Source: Agrococcus baldri (GTDB lineage Bacteria > Actinomycetota > Actinomycetes > Actinomycetales > Microbacteriaceae). From it: a stretch of DNA of 64,000 nucleotides. Below, piece by piece: positions 42,412 to 52,207 of the stretch. A program made the translations under genes and the position numbers. Below the pieces are notes generated by a model. That model made no database searches. It was not told the origin of the DNA and worked only from the letters and a program-made list of their open reading frames with translations. Positions within the stretch are counted from its first letter, which is position 1; the number at the start of each line of letters is the position of its first letter. The stretch is from NCBI GenBank assembly GCA_900114805.1, contig FOZN01000004.1, positions 124,001-188,000 on the forward strand, written 5' to 3'.

Positions 42412-42876
42412 TCACGTGACCTTGCGGCCGCAGATCTCGTCGAGGCTCGTGCCCAGCAGCTGAGCGGTCTCGCGGTACATCGCCACCAGCTCGCGGCGCT
42501 GGGCCGGGCTCGGCATCGCCTCGAGCCGCCACGCGAGCGCGTTGTCGCGCAGGTCGGCGATCTTCACGGTCGCCGCGAGCTCGCTGGCGCGCAGCCGCTC
42601 GACGTGCTCGGCGATGCTCTCGCCCTCGCGCTTGGTCATGGCGTCGACGGCATCGATGACGCGCTTGGGGAACTTCGCGCTGACGAACTCGCGCAGCGTG
42701 ATGGTGCCCCATTCGAAGACGTCGTGCAGGATCGCGACGGTGCGCAGGTCGTCGCCGTCGACGGCGAGCATCACCCGCACCGCGTGCGCCATGTAGGGGT
42801 GCCCCTGCCGGTCGACGCGGCCGTCGAACGCCTGCGCTGCGAGCAGGATCGCACGCTCGAGGTGGTCGTCGGCCAT
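42412..42876 (-). CDS. HD-domain phosphohydrolase, SpoT/MESH1-like
   Basis: A 154-residue standalone HD hydrolase. HPYMAHAVRVM supplies one metal His, ILHDVFEWGTIT the HD dyad, and KIADLRDN the distal Asp typical of RelA/SpoT-type HD domains and of MESH1. Such proteins hydrolyse ppGpp or NADPH, or other nucleotides; which one cannot be decided. TACGCT lies exactly 6 nt before ATG 42876 (leaderless), in a 33-bp divergent gap. Confidence 0.82.
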   Translation of the reverse strand: MADDHLERAILLAAQAFDGRVDRQGHPYMAHAVRVMLAVDGDDLRTVAILHDVFEWGTITLREFVSAKFPKRVIDAVDAMTKREGESIAEHVERLRASELAATVKIADLRDNALAWRLEAMPSPAQRRELVAMYRETAQLLGTSLDEICGRKVT

Positions 42877-42882
42877 GACGCG

Positions 42883-42903
42883 AGCGTATCCGTTGGCTAT
42901 CCT
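42883..42903. promoter_or_regulatory. Divergent leaderless -10 boxes in a 33-bp gap
   Basis: On the minus strand TACGCT (42888-42883) lies 6 nt before the HD-hydrolase ATG. On the plus strand TATCCT (42898-42903) lies 6 nt before the ATG at 42910. Only 9 bp separate the two -10 boxes, so the promoters share the helix face and probably interfere. Confidence 0.6.
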
Positions 42904-43382
42904 GAACGCATGTCACGTGTCGCCGATCCTGCCGAGCTCGCTCGTCTGCTGCGGGGGACGTGGGCGATCCGCGCGACGACCTTCCCGTACTGGACGAACA
43001 CCGAGCGCAAGAACCCGCGGGTGACCTTCGAGCTCGTGCGCAGCTCGCCGCTGCAGCTGCGCGAGGTCTACGAGTACCACCGCCCCGACAAGGGCGACCG
43101 CGAGGTCATCGCCGAGGCCGCTTGGGCGGGTCGGCACTTCTCGTGGCGCATGCTGGGCCGCTCGCGGCTGCTGGCGAGCGCCTACGTGGTCTCCGACACC
43201 CCCGCGACCCCCGATATCCTCGCCATCCACTACGGCAAGTCGGCGCTGCTGCGGCAGAGCGCCGTCACGATCCTCGCCCGGCCGCACCTCGACCCGGATG
43301 CGGTGCGCCGCGCGGTCTCGATCGACACGCACTCGTTCGAGCTCTCCGCAGAGGAGTTCTGGCGGCTGCTGTGGCTGACGCC

Positions 43383-44444
<1,062 letters not shown>

Positions 44445-44503
44445 GGCTCCACGATACGCGCGCCGTGCGCGGTTCACGGGTCGGGCGGTGTTGGATGGGG
44501 CCC

Positions 44504-45667
44504 ATGCTCGACAACGCCGCCGCGGTCCTCACGCGGCTCCTGGCCGAGAGCGGGCGCGAGCTCGTCGACTTCTCGCAGAAGGATGTGGAGCCGGTGAACG
44601 AGGGCTTCATCGTCGGCTACGCCTGCGGGGTGCGGACCCCGCAGGACACGGTCGAGCGGGTCACCATCTATGTGAACACCTCGCCGAGCGCGCCCACCGA
44701 TGAGCACACGGTCGAGCTGACCGATGCGGCGGGCAGGCGCCTCACCGCGTGGGTCTACCCGCAGGATCCCTCGTTGCCGTCGCTGCCGGCCGTCTCGTAC
44801 CCGGAGGCCGCGGGCGTCGTGCTGGCGAAGTTCGGCATCGCGGCAGAGGGCGCGCGCCTGCGCATGGAGGCGTATCGGCCCGGCAAGCGCGCCGTGCTGC
44901 GTGTCGAGACCGCCAGTGACCGCTGGTTCGCGAAGGTCGTGCAACCGTCGCTCGCCTCCACGATCCACGACCTGCATGAGCGCTTCCAGCACGCCGGCGT
45001 GCCCGTGCCTCGCTCGCTCGGCTTCTCGGATGCCGGTCTGGTGCTGCTGGGCGAGCTGCAGGGCGTGCCCGCGATCGACGTGTTCGAGCGCATCGACCGC
45101 CCGCGCTTCGCCGCTGGGCTCGACGAGCTGACCCGCCACATCTCCACCGTGCGGGTCACCATCGGTGCCCGCGAGTCGCTGGCGCGCCGCGTCGGCTGGT
45201 ACGCCGAGCGCATGGAGGAGACCGCGCCGCTCTTCGCCCGGCAGACGAGCAGGCTCGCGCAGCTGGTGCACGAGCGCTACGCCGCAACCGCGGTGCCTGC
45301 ACCGGTGACGATCCACGGCGACCTGCACCTGGGCCAGATCTTCGTCGACGAGCGCGACCCGTCGGCGATCACCGGCATCCTCGACATCGACACCGCGGGT
45401 CTCGGCGATCCGGCCGACGACCGCGGCGCCCTGTTCGGGCACGTCGTGGTCTCGTCGCTGGAGCGCGCGTCGACCGTCGGCTCGGCGCAGGCCCTCAGCG
45501 CCTTCGCCGACGAGCTGCAGGCGGGCTGGCACGGCGATGCCCGCGTCGCGGCGATCGCGGCCACGCACCTGCTCGGCCATGCCCTCGCCAACGCCGGCAG
45601 GGGTGACGAGCGCGGCGCGGCCTCCGCCCAGCAGCTGCTCGAGCGCGCGCAGTCCGTGCTCGGCTAG
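44504..45667 (+). CDS. Phosphotransferase (APH-fold kinase) family protein
   Basis: A 387-residue protein. Residues ~1-110 form an unrelated N-terminal domain (NEGFIVGYACGVRTPQDTVERVTIYVNTS) also found in other actinobacterial phosphotransferases. From ~120 an aminoglycoside-phosphotransferase-like kinase follows: GKRAVLRVETASDRWFAKVV with the ATP Lys, TIHGDLHLGQIFV as the Brenner-type catalytic loop, and GILDIDTAGLGDPADD with the metal Asp. Substrate unknown; sugar or choline-type kinases share the fold. TTGGAT lies 7 nt before ATG 44504. Confidence 0.83.
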   Translation: MLDNAAAVLTRLLAESGRELVDFSQKDVEPVNEGFIVGYACGVRTPQDTVERVTIYVNTSPSAPTDEHTVELTDAAGRRLTAWVYPQDPSLPSLPAVSYPEAAGVVLAKFGIAAEGARLRMEAYRPGKRAVLRVETASDRWFAKVVQPSLASTIHDLHERFQHAGVPVPRSLGFSDAGLVLLGELQGVPAIDVFERIDRPRFAAGLDELTRHISTVRVTIGARESLARRVGWYAERMEETAPLFARQTSRLAQLVHERYAATAVPAPVTIHGDLHLGQIFVDERDPSAITGILDIDTAGLGDPADDRGALFGHVVVSSLERASTVGSAQALSAFADELQAGWHGDARVAAIAATHLLGHALANAGRGDERGAASAQQLLERAQSVLG

Positions 45668-45671
45668 CCAC

Positions 45672-45688
45672 GCGCGCCGGCGGCGCGC
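45672..45688. terminator. Short GC hairpin between convergent genes
   Basis: GCGCGCC/GGCGCGC with a 3-nt loop lies in the 33-bp gap between the phosphotransferase and the convergent oxidoreductase. There is no T-run on either side. Confidence 0.4.
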
Positions 45689-45700
45689 CGCAGCCGCCGG

Positions 45701-46756
45701 CTACTCGCCCAGCAGCGCCCGCACGCGCGGGATGACCTCGCGGCCGAACAGCTCGATCGAGCGCAGGTTGTCGGCGTGGCTCGTGCCGGAGTCGTACTTC
45801 AGGTCGAAGCGCTCGATGCCGAGCGTCTCCGCCGCCCAGACGATCTTCTGCGCGACCGTCTCCGGGCTGCCGGCGAACATCGCACCGTGCTCCGCCACCT
45901 GCGCGTCGAACTCGCGCTCGGTCGCGTCGCCCCAGCCGCGCTCACGCCCGATGCGGTTGCGGTAGACCATCCACTGCGGCATCAGGGTGCGCTTGGCCTC
46001 CTCGTCGGTCTCGGCGACGAAGCCGGGGGAGTGCATGCCCACGCGTCCCAGGGTCGCGCCCGAGGCATCCGTGTGCCCGAATTGCTCCATCGCCTTCCGG
46101 TACAGGCCGGCGAACGGGGCGAACTGGGCAGGGCTGCCGCCGATGATCGCGAGCATCATGTCGAAGCCGTGCTTCGCGGTGCGGATGACCGACTCGGGCG
46201 AGCCGCCCACGCCCACCCACACGGGCATGCGGCCGCCGTGCTCGGCAGCGTGCGAGCGCGGATGCACCGACTGCTCCGACAACGGCGAGCGCAGCCGGCC
46301 GCTCCAGGTGACGGGCTCCTCGCGCACGAGCGCGGCGAGCAGCTCGAGGCGCTCCTCGAAGAGCTCGTTGTAGTCCTCGAGCCGGTAGCCGAACAGCGGG
46401 AACGACTCGACGAACGAGCCGCGCCCGACGATCATCTCGGCGCGCCCGTGCGAGATGCCGTCGAGGGTGGAGAACTGCTCGAACACCCGCACGGGGTCGT
46501 TCGACGAGAGCACCGTGACCGCAGTGCCCAGGCGGATGCGCTCGGTCACGGTCGCGAGCGCGCCCAGCACGATCTCGGGCGCGCTCGCCGCGAAGTCCTC
46601 GCGGTGATGCTCGCCGATGCCGAAGAACGACAGGCCGGCGTGATCGGCGGCGACGCCCTCCGCGACGACGTCGCGCAGCACCTGCGCGTGGCTGACAGGG
46701 GTGCCGTCGACGACGGGGACTGCGGCGAACGTGTGGGCGCCGAACTCGATGCTCAT
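45701..46756 (-). CDS. LLM-class flavin-dependent oxidoreductase
   Basis: A 351-residue luciferase-like TIM barrel: FGAHTFAAVPVVDGTPVSHAQVL, FFGIGEHHREDFAASAPEIVLGALATVTERIRLGTAVTVLSSNDPVRVFEQFSTLDGISHGRAEMIVGRGSF and PVWVGVGGSPESV. It is of a different subfamily from the LLM protein at 19887. It probably uses FMN or F420; substrate unknown. ATG 46756 follows GAGAGGA. It appears to be monocistronic. Confidence 0.87.
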   Translation of the reverse strand: MSIEFGAHTFAAVPVVDGTPVSHAQVLRDVVAEGVAADHAGLSFFGIGEHHREDFAASAPEIVLGALATVTERIRLGTAVTVLSSNDPVRVFEQFSTLDGISHGRAEMIVGRGSFVESFPLFGYRLEDYNELFEERLELLAALVREEPVTWSGRLRSPLSEQSVHPRSHAAEHGGRMPVWVGVGGSPESVIRTAKHGFDMMLAIIGGSPAQFAPFAGLYRKAMEQFGHTDASGATLGRVGMHSPGFVAETDEEAKRTLMPQWMVYRNRIGRERGWGDATEREFDAQVAEHGAMFAGSPETVAQKIVWAAETLGIERFDLKYDSGTSHADNLRSIELFGREVIPRVRALLGE

Positions 46757-46822
46757 GGATGGTGTCCTCTCCACCCGGGGTCAACGCATCCGCTCGTCGT
46801 GCATTCCTTCAGATTCGAACGA

Positions 46823-46855
46823 CGGAGGCCCCGGGGCGAACCCCCGGGGCCTCCG
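46823..46855 (-). terminator. Strong hairpin terminator after qcrB
   Basis: A perfect 14-bp stem (CGGAGGCCCCGGGG / CCCCGGGGCCTCCG) with a CGAAC loop lies 15 nt past the qcrB stop and closes the ctaE-qcrCAB transcript. On the minus strand the next bases include GTTCGAATCTGAAGG. Confidence 0.85.
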
Positions 46856-46870
46856 CGTCGATCGATCGGA

Positions 46871-48457
46871 TCAGTCGTGGTGCTTCGACGCCTCGATCTC
46901 GCTGCGCGTGATCGGCTCGATGCGGTCCTCGAAGAACCAGCGGGACATGGCCGAGCGCAGGTGCGTCGCGGGCGTGATCTTCCCGTTGGCGTTCGGGCGC
47001 ACCATGACCGGCGCGTAGCTCTCGTAGGCCTTGAGCTTCCACGACTGGTACTCGTCGAGCTGCTCGTGCACCTCGACGTACTCGCCGCCGGGGAGCCTGC
47101 GGATGTTGCCCGACTCGAAGCCGTGCAGCAGGATCTCGCGATCCTTCTTCTGCAGGGCGATCGCCGTGCGCTTGGTGATCCAGTACACGATGATCGTGCC
47201 GAGGATGAGCGCCGCCTGCAGCGCCCAGGTGACCTGGAACACGTTCAGGTGGAAGTGCGTCGCGATCAGGTCGGAGGAGGCGGCTGCCCACAGCACCGCG
47301 TAGAACCAGACGCCGGCCGCACCGATGGCGGTGCGCGTCGGGTTGTTGCGGGGACGCTCGGCGATGTGGTGCTCGCGCTGGTCCTTGGTGATCCACGCCT
47401 CGATGAAGGGGTAGAACATGACCAGCACGATGAACAGTCCCAGCACCGCGATCGGCAGCAGGATGTTCCACGACAGCGTCAGCCCGAAGATCTCCGACTC
47501 CAGGCCAGGCGCGAGCCGCAGTGCGCCGTCGGCGAAGCCGATGTACCAGTCGGGCTGGGTGCCGGCCGAGACGGGGGATGGGTCGTAGGGGCCGAAGTCC
47601 CACACCGGCAGGATGGTGAAGGTCGATCCGATCGCCACCAGGAAGCCGAACACGATGAAGAAGAACGAGCCGGCCTTCGCCGCGAACAGCGGCATGATCG
47701 GCGCGCCCACGACGTTGTCGTTGGTCTTGCCGGGGCCGGCGAACTGCGTGTGCTTGTTGACGACCATGAGCACCAGGTGCACGCCGATGAAGGCGATCAC
47801 GAGTGCCGGCAGCAGCATGATGTGCAGCACGAACAGCCTGGGCACGATGTCATCGCCCGGGAAGATGCCGCCGAAGAGCAGGTACGAGATCCAGGTGCCC
47901 ACCAGCGGGATGCCCTTGATCATGCCGTTGATGATCGCGAGGCCGTTGCCCGAGAGCAGGTCGTCGGGCAGCGAGTAGCCGGTGAAGCCCTCAGCCAGCG
48001 CGAGGATGAAGAGGATGAAGCCGACGACCCAGTTGATCTCGCGCGGCTTGCGGAAGGCGCCCGTGAAGAACACGCGCAGCATGTGCAGGCCGATGGCGGC
48101 GATGAACAGCAGCGCCGACCAGTGGTGCACCTGGCGCATCAGCAGGCCGCCGCGGATGTCGAACGAGAGGTCCAGCGTCGAGGCGTAGGCCGCCGACATC
48201 TCGACGCCCTTGAGCGGCACGTAGGAGCCGTCGTAGTGCACGGCCGTCATCGAGGGCTCGAAGAAGAACGTCAGGAACGTGCCCGAGAGCAGGATCGCGA
48301 CGAACGAGTAGAGGATGATCTCGCCGAGCATGAACGACCAGTGGTCGGGGAAGACCTTGCGGCCGAGCGCCGCGACCATGGTCGAGATGCTGGTGCGCTC
48401 GTCGAGGTAGTTCGACGCCTGCGAGGTGAAGGAGGGGCGCGGGGCGGTGGTGGTCAT
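46871..48457 (-). CDS. qcrB: Cytochrome bc1 complex cytochrome b subunit
   Basis: A 528-residue actinobacterial QcrB. The heme-ligating His pairs sit in the core helices (GGLLMRQVHHWSALLFIAAIGLHMLRVFFTGAFRKPREINW and RLFVLHIMLLPALVIAFIGVHLVLMV). GYSLPDDLLSGNG and the PEWY-equivalent PDWYIGFADG define the quinol site. The long C-terminal extension (~120 residues) is typical of actinobacteria. It oxidises menaquinol in the bc1-aa3 supercomplex. ATG overlaps the qcrA stop. Confidence 0.96.
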   Translation of the reverse strand: MTTTAPRPSFTSQASNYLDERTSISTMVAALGRKVFPDHWSFMLGEIILYSFVAILLSGTFLTFFFEPSMTAVHYDGSYVPLKGVEMSAAYASTLDLSFDIRGGLLMRQVHHWSALLFIAAIGLHMLRVFFTGAFRKPREINWVVGFILFILALAEGFTGYSLPDDLLSGNGLAIINGMIKGIPLVGTWISYLLFGGIFPGDDIVPRLFVLHIMLLPALVIAFIGVHLVLMVVNKHTQFAGPGKTNDNVVGAPIMPLFAAKAGSFFFIVFGFLVAIGSTFTILPVWDFGPYDPSPVSAGTQPDWYIGFADGALRLAPGLESEIFGLTLSWNILLPIAVLGLFIVLVMFYPFIEAWITKDQREHHIAERPRNNPTRTAIGAAGVWFYAVLWAAASSDLIATHFHLNVFQVTWALQAALILGTIIVYWITKRTAIALQKKDREILLHGFESGNIRRLPGGEYVEVHEQLDEYQSWKLKAYESYAPVMVRPNANGKITPATHLRSAMSRWFFEDRIEPITRSEIEASKHHD

Positions 48458-49581
48458 GCGCGGTTCTCCGTCTCAGCAGCAGACAGCGGGACGTGCTCCG
48501 GGTCGACGTGGTGCAGGCGCTCGAAGAACGAGGCGCCGATCGGCTCCGTGAAGTCGCGCTGTGCGACGAGGTAGCCCTCGTCGTCCACCGTGATGGGCAG
48601 CTGCGGCAGCGCGCGCTTCGCGGGGCCGAAGACGACCTTCGCGTGGTGCGAGACGTCGAACGTCGACTGGTGGCAGGGGCAGAGCAGGTGGTGCGTCTGC
48701 TGCTCGTACAGGGCGACGGGGCAGCCGACGTGCGTGCAGATCTTGGAGTACGCCACGATGCCGTCGTAGGACCAGCCCTCGCGGCCCGGCTCCTCGAACA
48801 GCCTCTCCGGGGGCAGACGCACGAGCAGCACCGCGGCGAGCGCCTTCTGGTCGAGGTAGCCCTCGTTGTGGCCGATCTCGGTCAGCGGCTCGGGGATGAC
48901 GTGGAAGGCGGAGCCCTGCGTGACGTCGGTCGCCTTAATGGGCGCGCCCGAGGGGTCGAGCGCCAGGCGCATGCCGGGACGCCACATGGTGTGGGCGATC
49001 GCCTCGACGGCGTCCTGCGCCGGTGCGAGGTCGCGGAAGAGGATGACCGCGGGCAGCGGCACCAGGGCGATCGCGCCGATGAGCGTGTTGCGGATGAGCG
49101 AGCGGCGGCTGAAGCCCGACTCCTCGTCGCCGAGCTGGAAGATCTCGACGGCCCGCGCCCGGCTGGGCTCCGAGCCGCGCGTCAGGTGGCGCTCCTCGAC
49201 GACCTCGTGGCTGCTCATGAGCTGGCGGGCCCAGTGCATCGCACCGATGCCGATGCCGAGCAGCGCGAGCGCGATCGCGAGGCCGAGGAACAGGTTGTTC
49301 GCACGCACGCTCGCCATGTTGCCGAGCTCGATCGGCACGGCGATGTACGCGACGATCGCGAGCACCGAGCCGAGCATCGAGAGCAGGAACCAGCCGACCA
49401 CCTGGCGCTCTGCGCGGCGCTCCTTGTGGGGGTGGAGGTCGGTCTGGCGCGGACGATGCGGCGGCAGGCCGGGGTTCTCGAACGCATCCGTCTGCTCGAC
49501 GGCAGCACCGCGATCGTGGACGACGACGCTCTGCTCGTGGCCGCTGGGCTCGCGCGGAGCCGACTGGTCTTCAGCCGACAT
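48454..49581 (-). CDS. qcrA: Cytochrome bc1 complex Rieske iron-sulfur subunit
   Basis: A 375-residue actinobacterial Rieske protein with three predicted membrane helices in the N-terminal half (VVGWFLLSMLGSVLAIVAYIA, LFLGLAIALALLGIGIGAMHW, NTLIGAIALVPLPAVILF). The 2Fe-2S site is CTHVGCPV ... CPCHQSTFD. It passes electrons from menaquinol to the diheme QcrC. ATG 49581 is preferred for GAGAGGA 6 nt upstream; ATG 49608 has no ribosome site. Confidence 0.95.
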   Translation of the reverse strand: MSAEDQSAPREPSGHEQSVVVHDRGAAVEQTDAFENPGLPPHRPRQTDLHPHKERRAERQVVGWFLLSMLGSVLAIVAYIAVPIELGNMASVRANNLFLGLAIALALLGIGIGAMHWARQLMSSHEVVEERHLTRGSEPSRARAVEIFQLGDEESGFSRRSLIRNTLIGAIALVPLPAVILFRDLAPAQDAVEAIAHTMWRPGMRLALDPSGAPIKATDVTQGSAFHVIPEPLTEIGHNEGYLDQKALAAVLLVRLPPERLFEEPGREGWSYDGIVAYSKICTHVGCPVALYEQQTHHLLCPCHQSTFDVSHHAKVVFGPAKRALPQLPITVDDEGYLVAQRDFTEPIGASFFERLHHVDPEHVPLSAAETENRA

Positions 49582-49611
49582 GCTGTTCCTCTCTGTCTCC
49601 TGGGCCATGGA

Positions 49612-50421
49612 TCAGTTGGGCTTCGACGTGAGCCAGACCGTCACGGCCACGAGGCCGCCGAGGCCGAAGATCCAGATGAACAGGCCCTCCGACACCGGGC
49701 CGAGGGCACCGAGGTCGAATCCGCCCACCGACGGGTTGTCGTCGAGGTAGTGCAGGTACGCGATGATCTCGCGCTTCTGCTCCGGCGCGATGTTGGCGTC
49801 GTTGAACACCGGCATGTTCTGCGGGCCGGTCAGCATGGCCTCATAGATGTGCGCGGCGTCGATGTCGCCCAGCGGCGGCGCGAACTTGCCCTCAGTGAGG
49901 GCACCGCCGGCGCCGGCGAGGTTGTGGCACATGGCGCAGTTGATGCGGAACAGCACGCCGCCGTTCGCGATCCCCTCGTCGGAGACCTGCGAGGTGTCGA
50001 GCCACTCTTCGGCGGGACGCTCGGGGCCGGGCGCGAGCGAGGCGATCCAGTCGCCCATCGCGTCCGACTGCTCCTGCGTGAACATCGGGTCGCGCTCGAG
50101 CGCCTGCGGGCCCTGGAAGGCCATCGGCATGCGGCCGGTCATGACCTGGAAGTTGACGGATGCGGCGCCCACGCCGATCAGGCTGGTGCCGTGCTCGGTG
50201 CCCTCGGCGTTCATGCCGTGGCACGTGGCGCAGTTGGCGCGGAACAGCTCAGCGCCGTCCTGGACGGTCAGTGCCTGCGTGTGCGCGGACTCCGCAGCGG
50301 GGGCCGCGTTCGCGATGGTGCCCACCGCGGCGGACGCGCCGCCTGCTGCGACGAGGCCGATGAGCAGCAGCGCGGTGCTGGCCAGCGGATGCCTGCGGCC
50401 GGTCTTCTTTCGTGTAGCCAA
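49612..50421 (-). CDS. qcrC: Cytochrome bc1 complex diheme cytochrome c subunit
   Basis: A 269-residue membrane-anchored dicyctochrome c. An N-terminal helix (ASTALLLIGLVAAGGASAAVG) leads to two heme-attachment sites, CATCHG and CAMCHN, and a C-terminal anchor helix (GLFIWIFGLGGLVAVTVWL). It carries electrons directly to the aa3 oxidase, as no separate cytochrome c is needed in actinobacteria. The only reasonable in-frame start is TTG 50421 (TTGGCTACACG), with a weak GGGTGA site upstream. It lies 17 bp from ctaE. Confidence 0.94.
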   Translation of the reverse strand: MATRKKTGRRHPLASTALLLIGLVAAGGASAAVGTIANAAPAAESAHTQALTVQDGAELFRANCATCHGMNAEGTEHGTSLIGVGAASVNFQVMTGRMPMAFQGPQALERDPMFTQEQSDAMGDWIASLAPGPERPAEEWLDTSQVSDEGIANGGVLFRINCAMCHNLAGAGGALTEGKFAPPLGDIDAAHIYEAMLTGPQNMPVFNDANIAPEQKREIIAYLHYLDDNPSVGGFDLGALGPVSEGLFIWIFGLGGLVAVTVWLTSKPN

Positions 50422-50438
50422 CGTTATTCACCCAACCG

Positions 50439-51077
50439 TTACTTGAGCCAGTAGATGACGAGGTACAGGCCGATCCAGACCACGTCGACGAAGTGCCAGT
50501 AATAGGAGATGACGTGAGCGCTCGTCGCTTCCTTGCGAGTGAAGCGCTTCACCGCGTACGCGCGTCCGATGACGAACAGGAACGCGAAGAGGCCGCCGCT
50601 GACGTGCAGGCCGTGGAAGCCGGTCGTCAAGTAGAAGGCGGAGCCGTAGGAGTTCGACGAGAGCGTCACACCGTGGTGGACGAGCTCGATGTACTCGAAG
50701 ACCTGCAGCATGACGAAGGTGGCGCCCATGGCGTAGGTGAGGTAGAACCACTCGATCATGCCCCACTTGCTGAACTGCAGCACGCCGCCGGTCCTGCGCG
50801 CCTGGTGGTGCTCCGCAGCGTTCGCACCCGCCTGGCAGGTGAAGCTGGAGGCCAGCAGGATCATCGTGTTGATCGTGGCGAAGAGCACGTTCAGCTTCTC
50901 GGCCTCGGTGGCGAACAGGTCGCCAGACATGGCTCGGAGCGTGAAGTAGATCGCGAACAGGCCGGCGAAGAACATGACCTCGCTGCCGAGCCAGACGATC
51001 GTGCCGACCGCAACGGTGTTCGGCCGCCTGATCATCGGCGCCGAGGATGGCGACAGAGGGAGCGCAGTAGTGGACAC
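50439..51077 (-). CDS. ctaE: Cytochrome c oxidase subunit III
   Basis: A 212-residue five-helix COX3: RRPNTVAVGTIVWLGSEVMFFAGLFAIYFTLRA, SSFTCQAG, YGSAFYLTTGFHGLHVSGGLFAFLFV and SYYWHFVDVVWIGLYLVIYWLK with the conserved Glu/His. It belongs to the aa3 terminal oxidase; the catalytic subunits are not in the window. GTG 51077 is preferred because TAGGAT lies 7 nt upstream (leaderless); ATG 51086 falls inside that box. The operon continues qcrC-qcrA-qcrB. Confidence 0.94.
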   Translation of the reverse strand: MSTTALPLSPSSAPMIRRPNTVAVGTIVWLGSEVMFFAGLFAIYFTLRAMSGDLFATEAEKLNVLFATINTMILLASSFTCQAGANAAEHHQARRTGGVLQFSKWGMIEWFYLTYAMGATFVMLQVFEYIELVHHGVTLSSNSYGSAFYLTTGFHGLHVSGGLFAFLFVIGRAYAVKRFTRKEATSAHVISYYWHFVDVVWIGLYLVIYWLK

Positions 51078-51084
51078 GAGACCC

Positions 51085-51148
51085 ATCCTAGTGACAGATG
51101 GAGGGGCGGTCTCGACCCGACGGACAGCGTGCCGCAAAAAGATAGGCT
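51085..51148. promoter_or_regulatory. Divergent promoters for ctaE-qcrCAB and trpD
   Basis: TAGGAT (minus, 51090-51085) lies 7 nt before ctaE GTG. TAGGCT (plus, 51143-51148) lies 6 nt before trpD ATG. Both genes are therefore predicted to be leaderless. The 77-bp gap holds no other recognisable element. Confidence 0.6.
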
Positions 51149-51154
51149 GATGCC

Positions 51155-52207
51155 ATGGATCGCCTCTTGACCTGGCCAGTCGTGCTCGAGACGCTGCTGG
51201 ACGGCGAGGATCTGGCCATCCGTCAGGCCGAGTGGGCGATGGCCGAGGTCGTCGCCGGAAGCGCCACCGAGGCGCAGATCGCCGGCTTCCTGATCGCGCT
51301 GCGCGCGAAGGGCGTGGTGTCGGAGGAGCTGGTCGGATTCCGCGACGCGGTGCTCGAGGCGGCGGTGCCGCTGCCGGGCGACGCGCGGGTGGTCGACATC
51401 GTCGGCACCGGCGGCGATCGCCAGCACACCGTCAACATCTCCACCACCGCGTGCATCGTGGTCGCGGCGACGGGCGTGCCGGTGCTCAAGCACGGCAATC
51501 GCGCGGTGTCCTCCTCCTCCGGCGCCTCCGACGTGCTCGACGCGCTGGGCGTGGTGCCCGCGGACGACGACCCCGCGGCGGTGCGGCGCATCCTGCAGGA
51601 GGCGGGCATCTCCTTCGCCTGGGCGACCAGGTTCCACCCGGGCTTCCGCCATGCCGGTCCGGTGCGCGCGCAGCTGGGCGTGCCGACCGTCTTCAACTAC
51701 CTGGGGCCGCTGGTCAACCCGGCTCGACCGGAGGTCTCGCTGGTGGGCGTGGCCGACAAGGCCGTCATCGAGCAGTTCGTGGGCGTGTTCGCCACCCGCG
51801 GCGCCACGGCGCTGGTGGTGCGCGGCGAGGACGGGCTGGACGAGCTCACCACCACCGGGCACTCGGAGCTGTGGGAGGTGGCGCGCGGCGATGTCGTCGA
51901 GCACGACATCGATCCGCGCGAGCTCGGCATCCCGCGCGCCTCGCTCGACGACCTGCGCGGAGGCTCGCCCGAGCACAACGCCGAGGTGCTGCAGCGCACG
52001 CTCGCGGGCGAGGGCGGCGCCGTGCGCGACATCGTGCTCCTGAACGCGTCGGCGGCGCTGGTGGCCTGGCGCCTGGACAGCGACCCTCGGCAGAAGGACC
52101 GCCCGCTGAAGGAGCGCCTCGCGGAGGAGCTCGAGACGGCCAGGACCGCGATCGACTCCGGCGCGGCCACGCGCACGCTCGAGGCATGGCGCAGAGCCGC
52201 GAGCTGA
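51155..52207 (+). CDS. trpD: Anthranilate phosphoribosyltransferase
   Basis: A 350-residue TrpD. GTGGD (residues 84-88) binds PRPP, KHGNRAVSSSSGASDVLDALG carries the conserved KHGN, and FAWATRFHPGFRHAGPVRAQLGVPTVFNYLGPLVNPA is the anthranilate region. It makes phosphoribosyl-anthranilate in tryptophan synthesis. No other trp gene is adjacent. A TAGGCT box lies 6 nt before ATG. The next gene starts 22 bp inside its 3' end. Confidence 0.95.
   Translation: MDRLLTWPVVLETLLDGEDLAIRQAEWAMAEVVAGSATEAQIAGFLIALRAKGVVSEELVGFRDAVLEAAVPLPGDARVVDIVGTGGDRQHTVNISTTACIVVAATGVPVLKHGNRAVSSSSGASDVLDALGVVPADDDPAAVRRILQEAGISFAWATRFHPGFRHAGPVRAQLGVPTVFNYLGPLVNPARPEVSLVGVADKAVIEQFVGVFATRGATALVVRGEDGLDELTTTGHSELWEVARGDVVEHDIDPRELGIPRASLDDLRGGSPEHNAEVLQRTLAGEGGAVRDIVLLNASAALVAWRLDSDPRQKDRPLKERLAEELETARTAIDSGAATRTLEAWRRAAS

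Noticed and set aside
45776-48574. 932-residue plus-strand frame across the LLM gene and qcrB
   Set aside because: It spans two recognised genes and their terminator in antisense and has no protein-like features.
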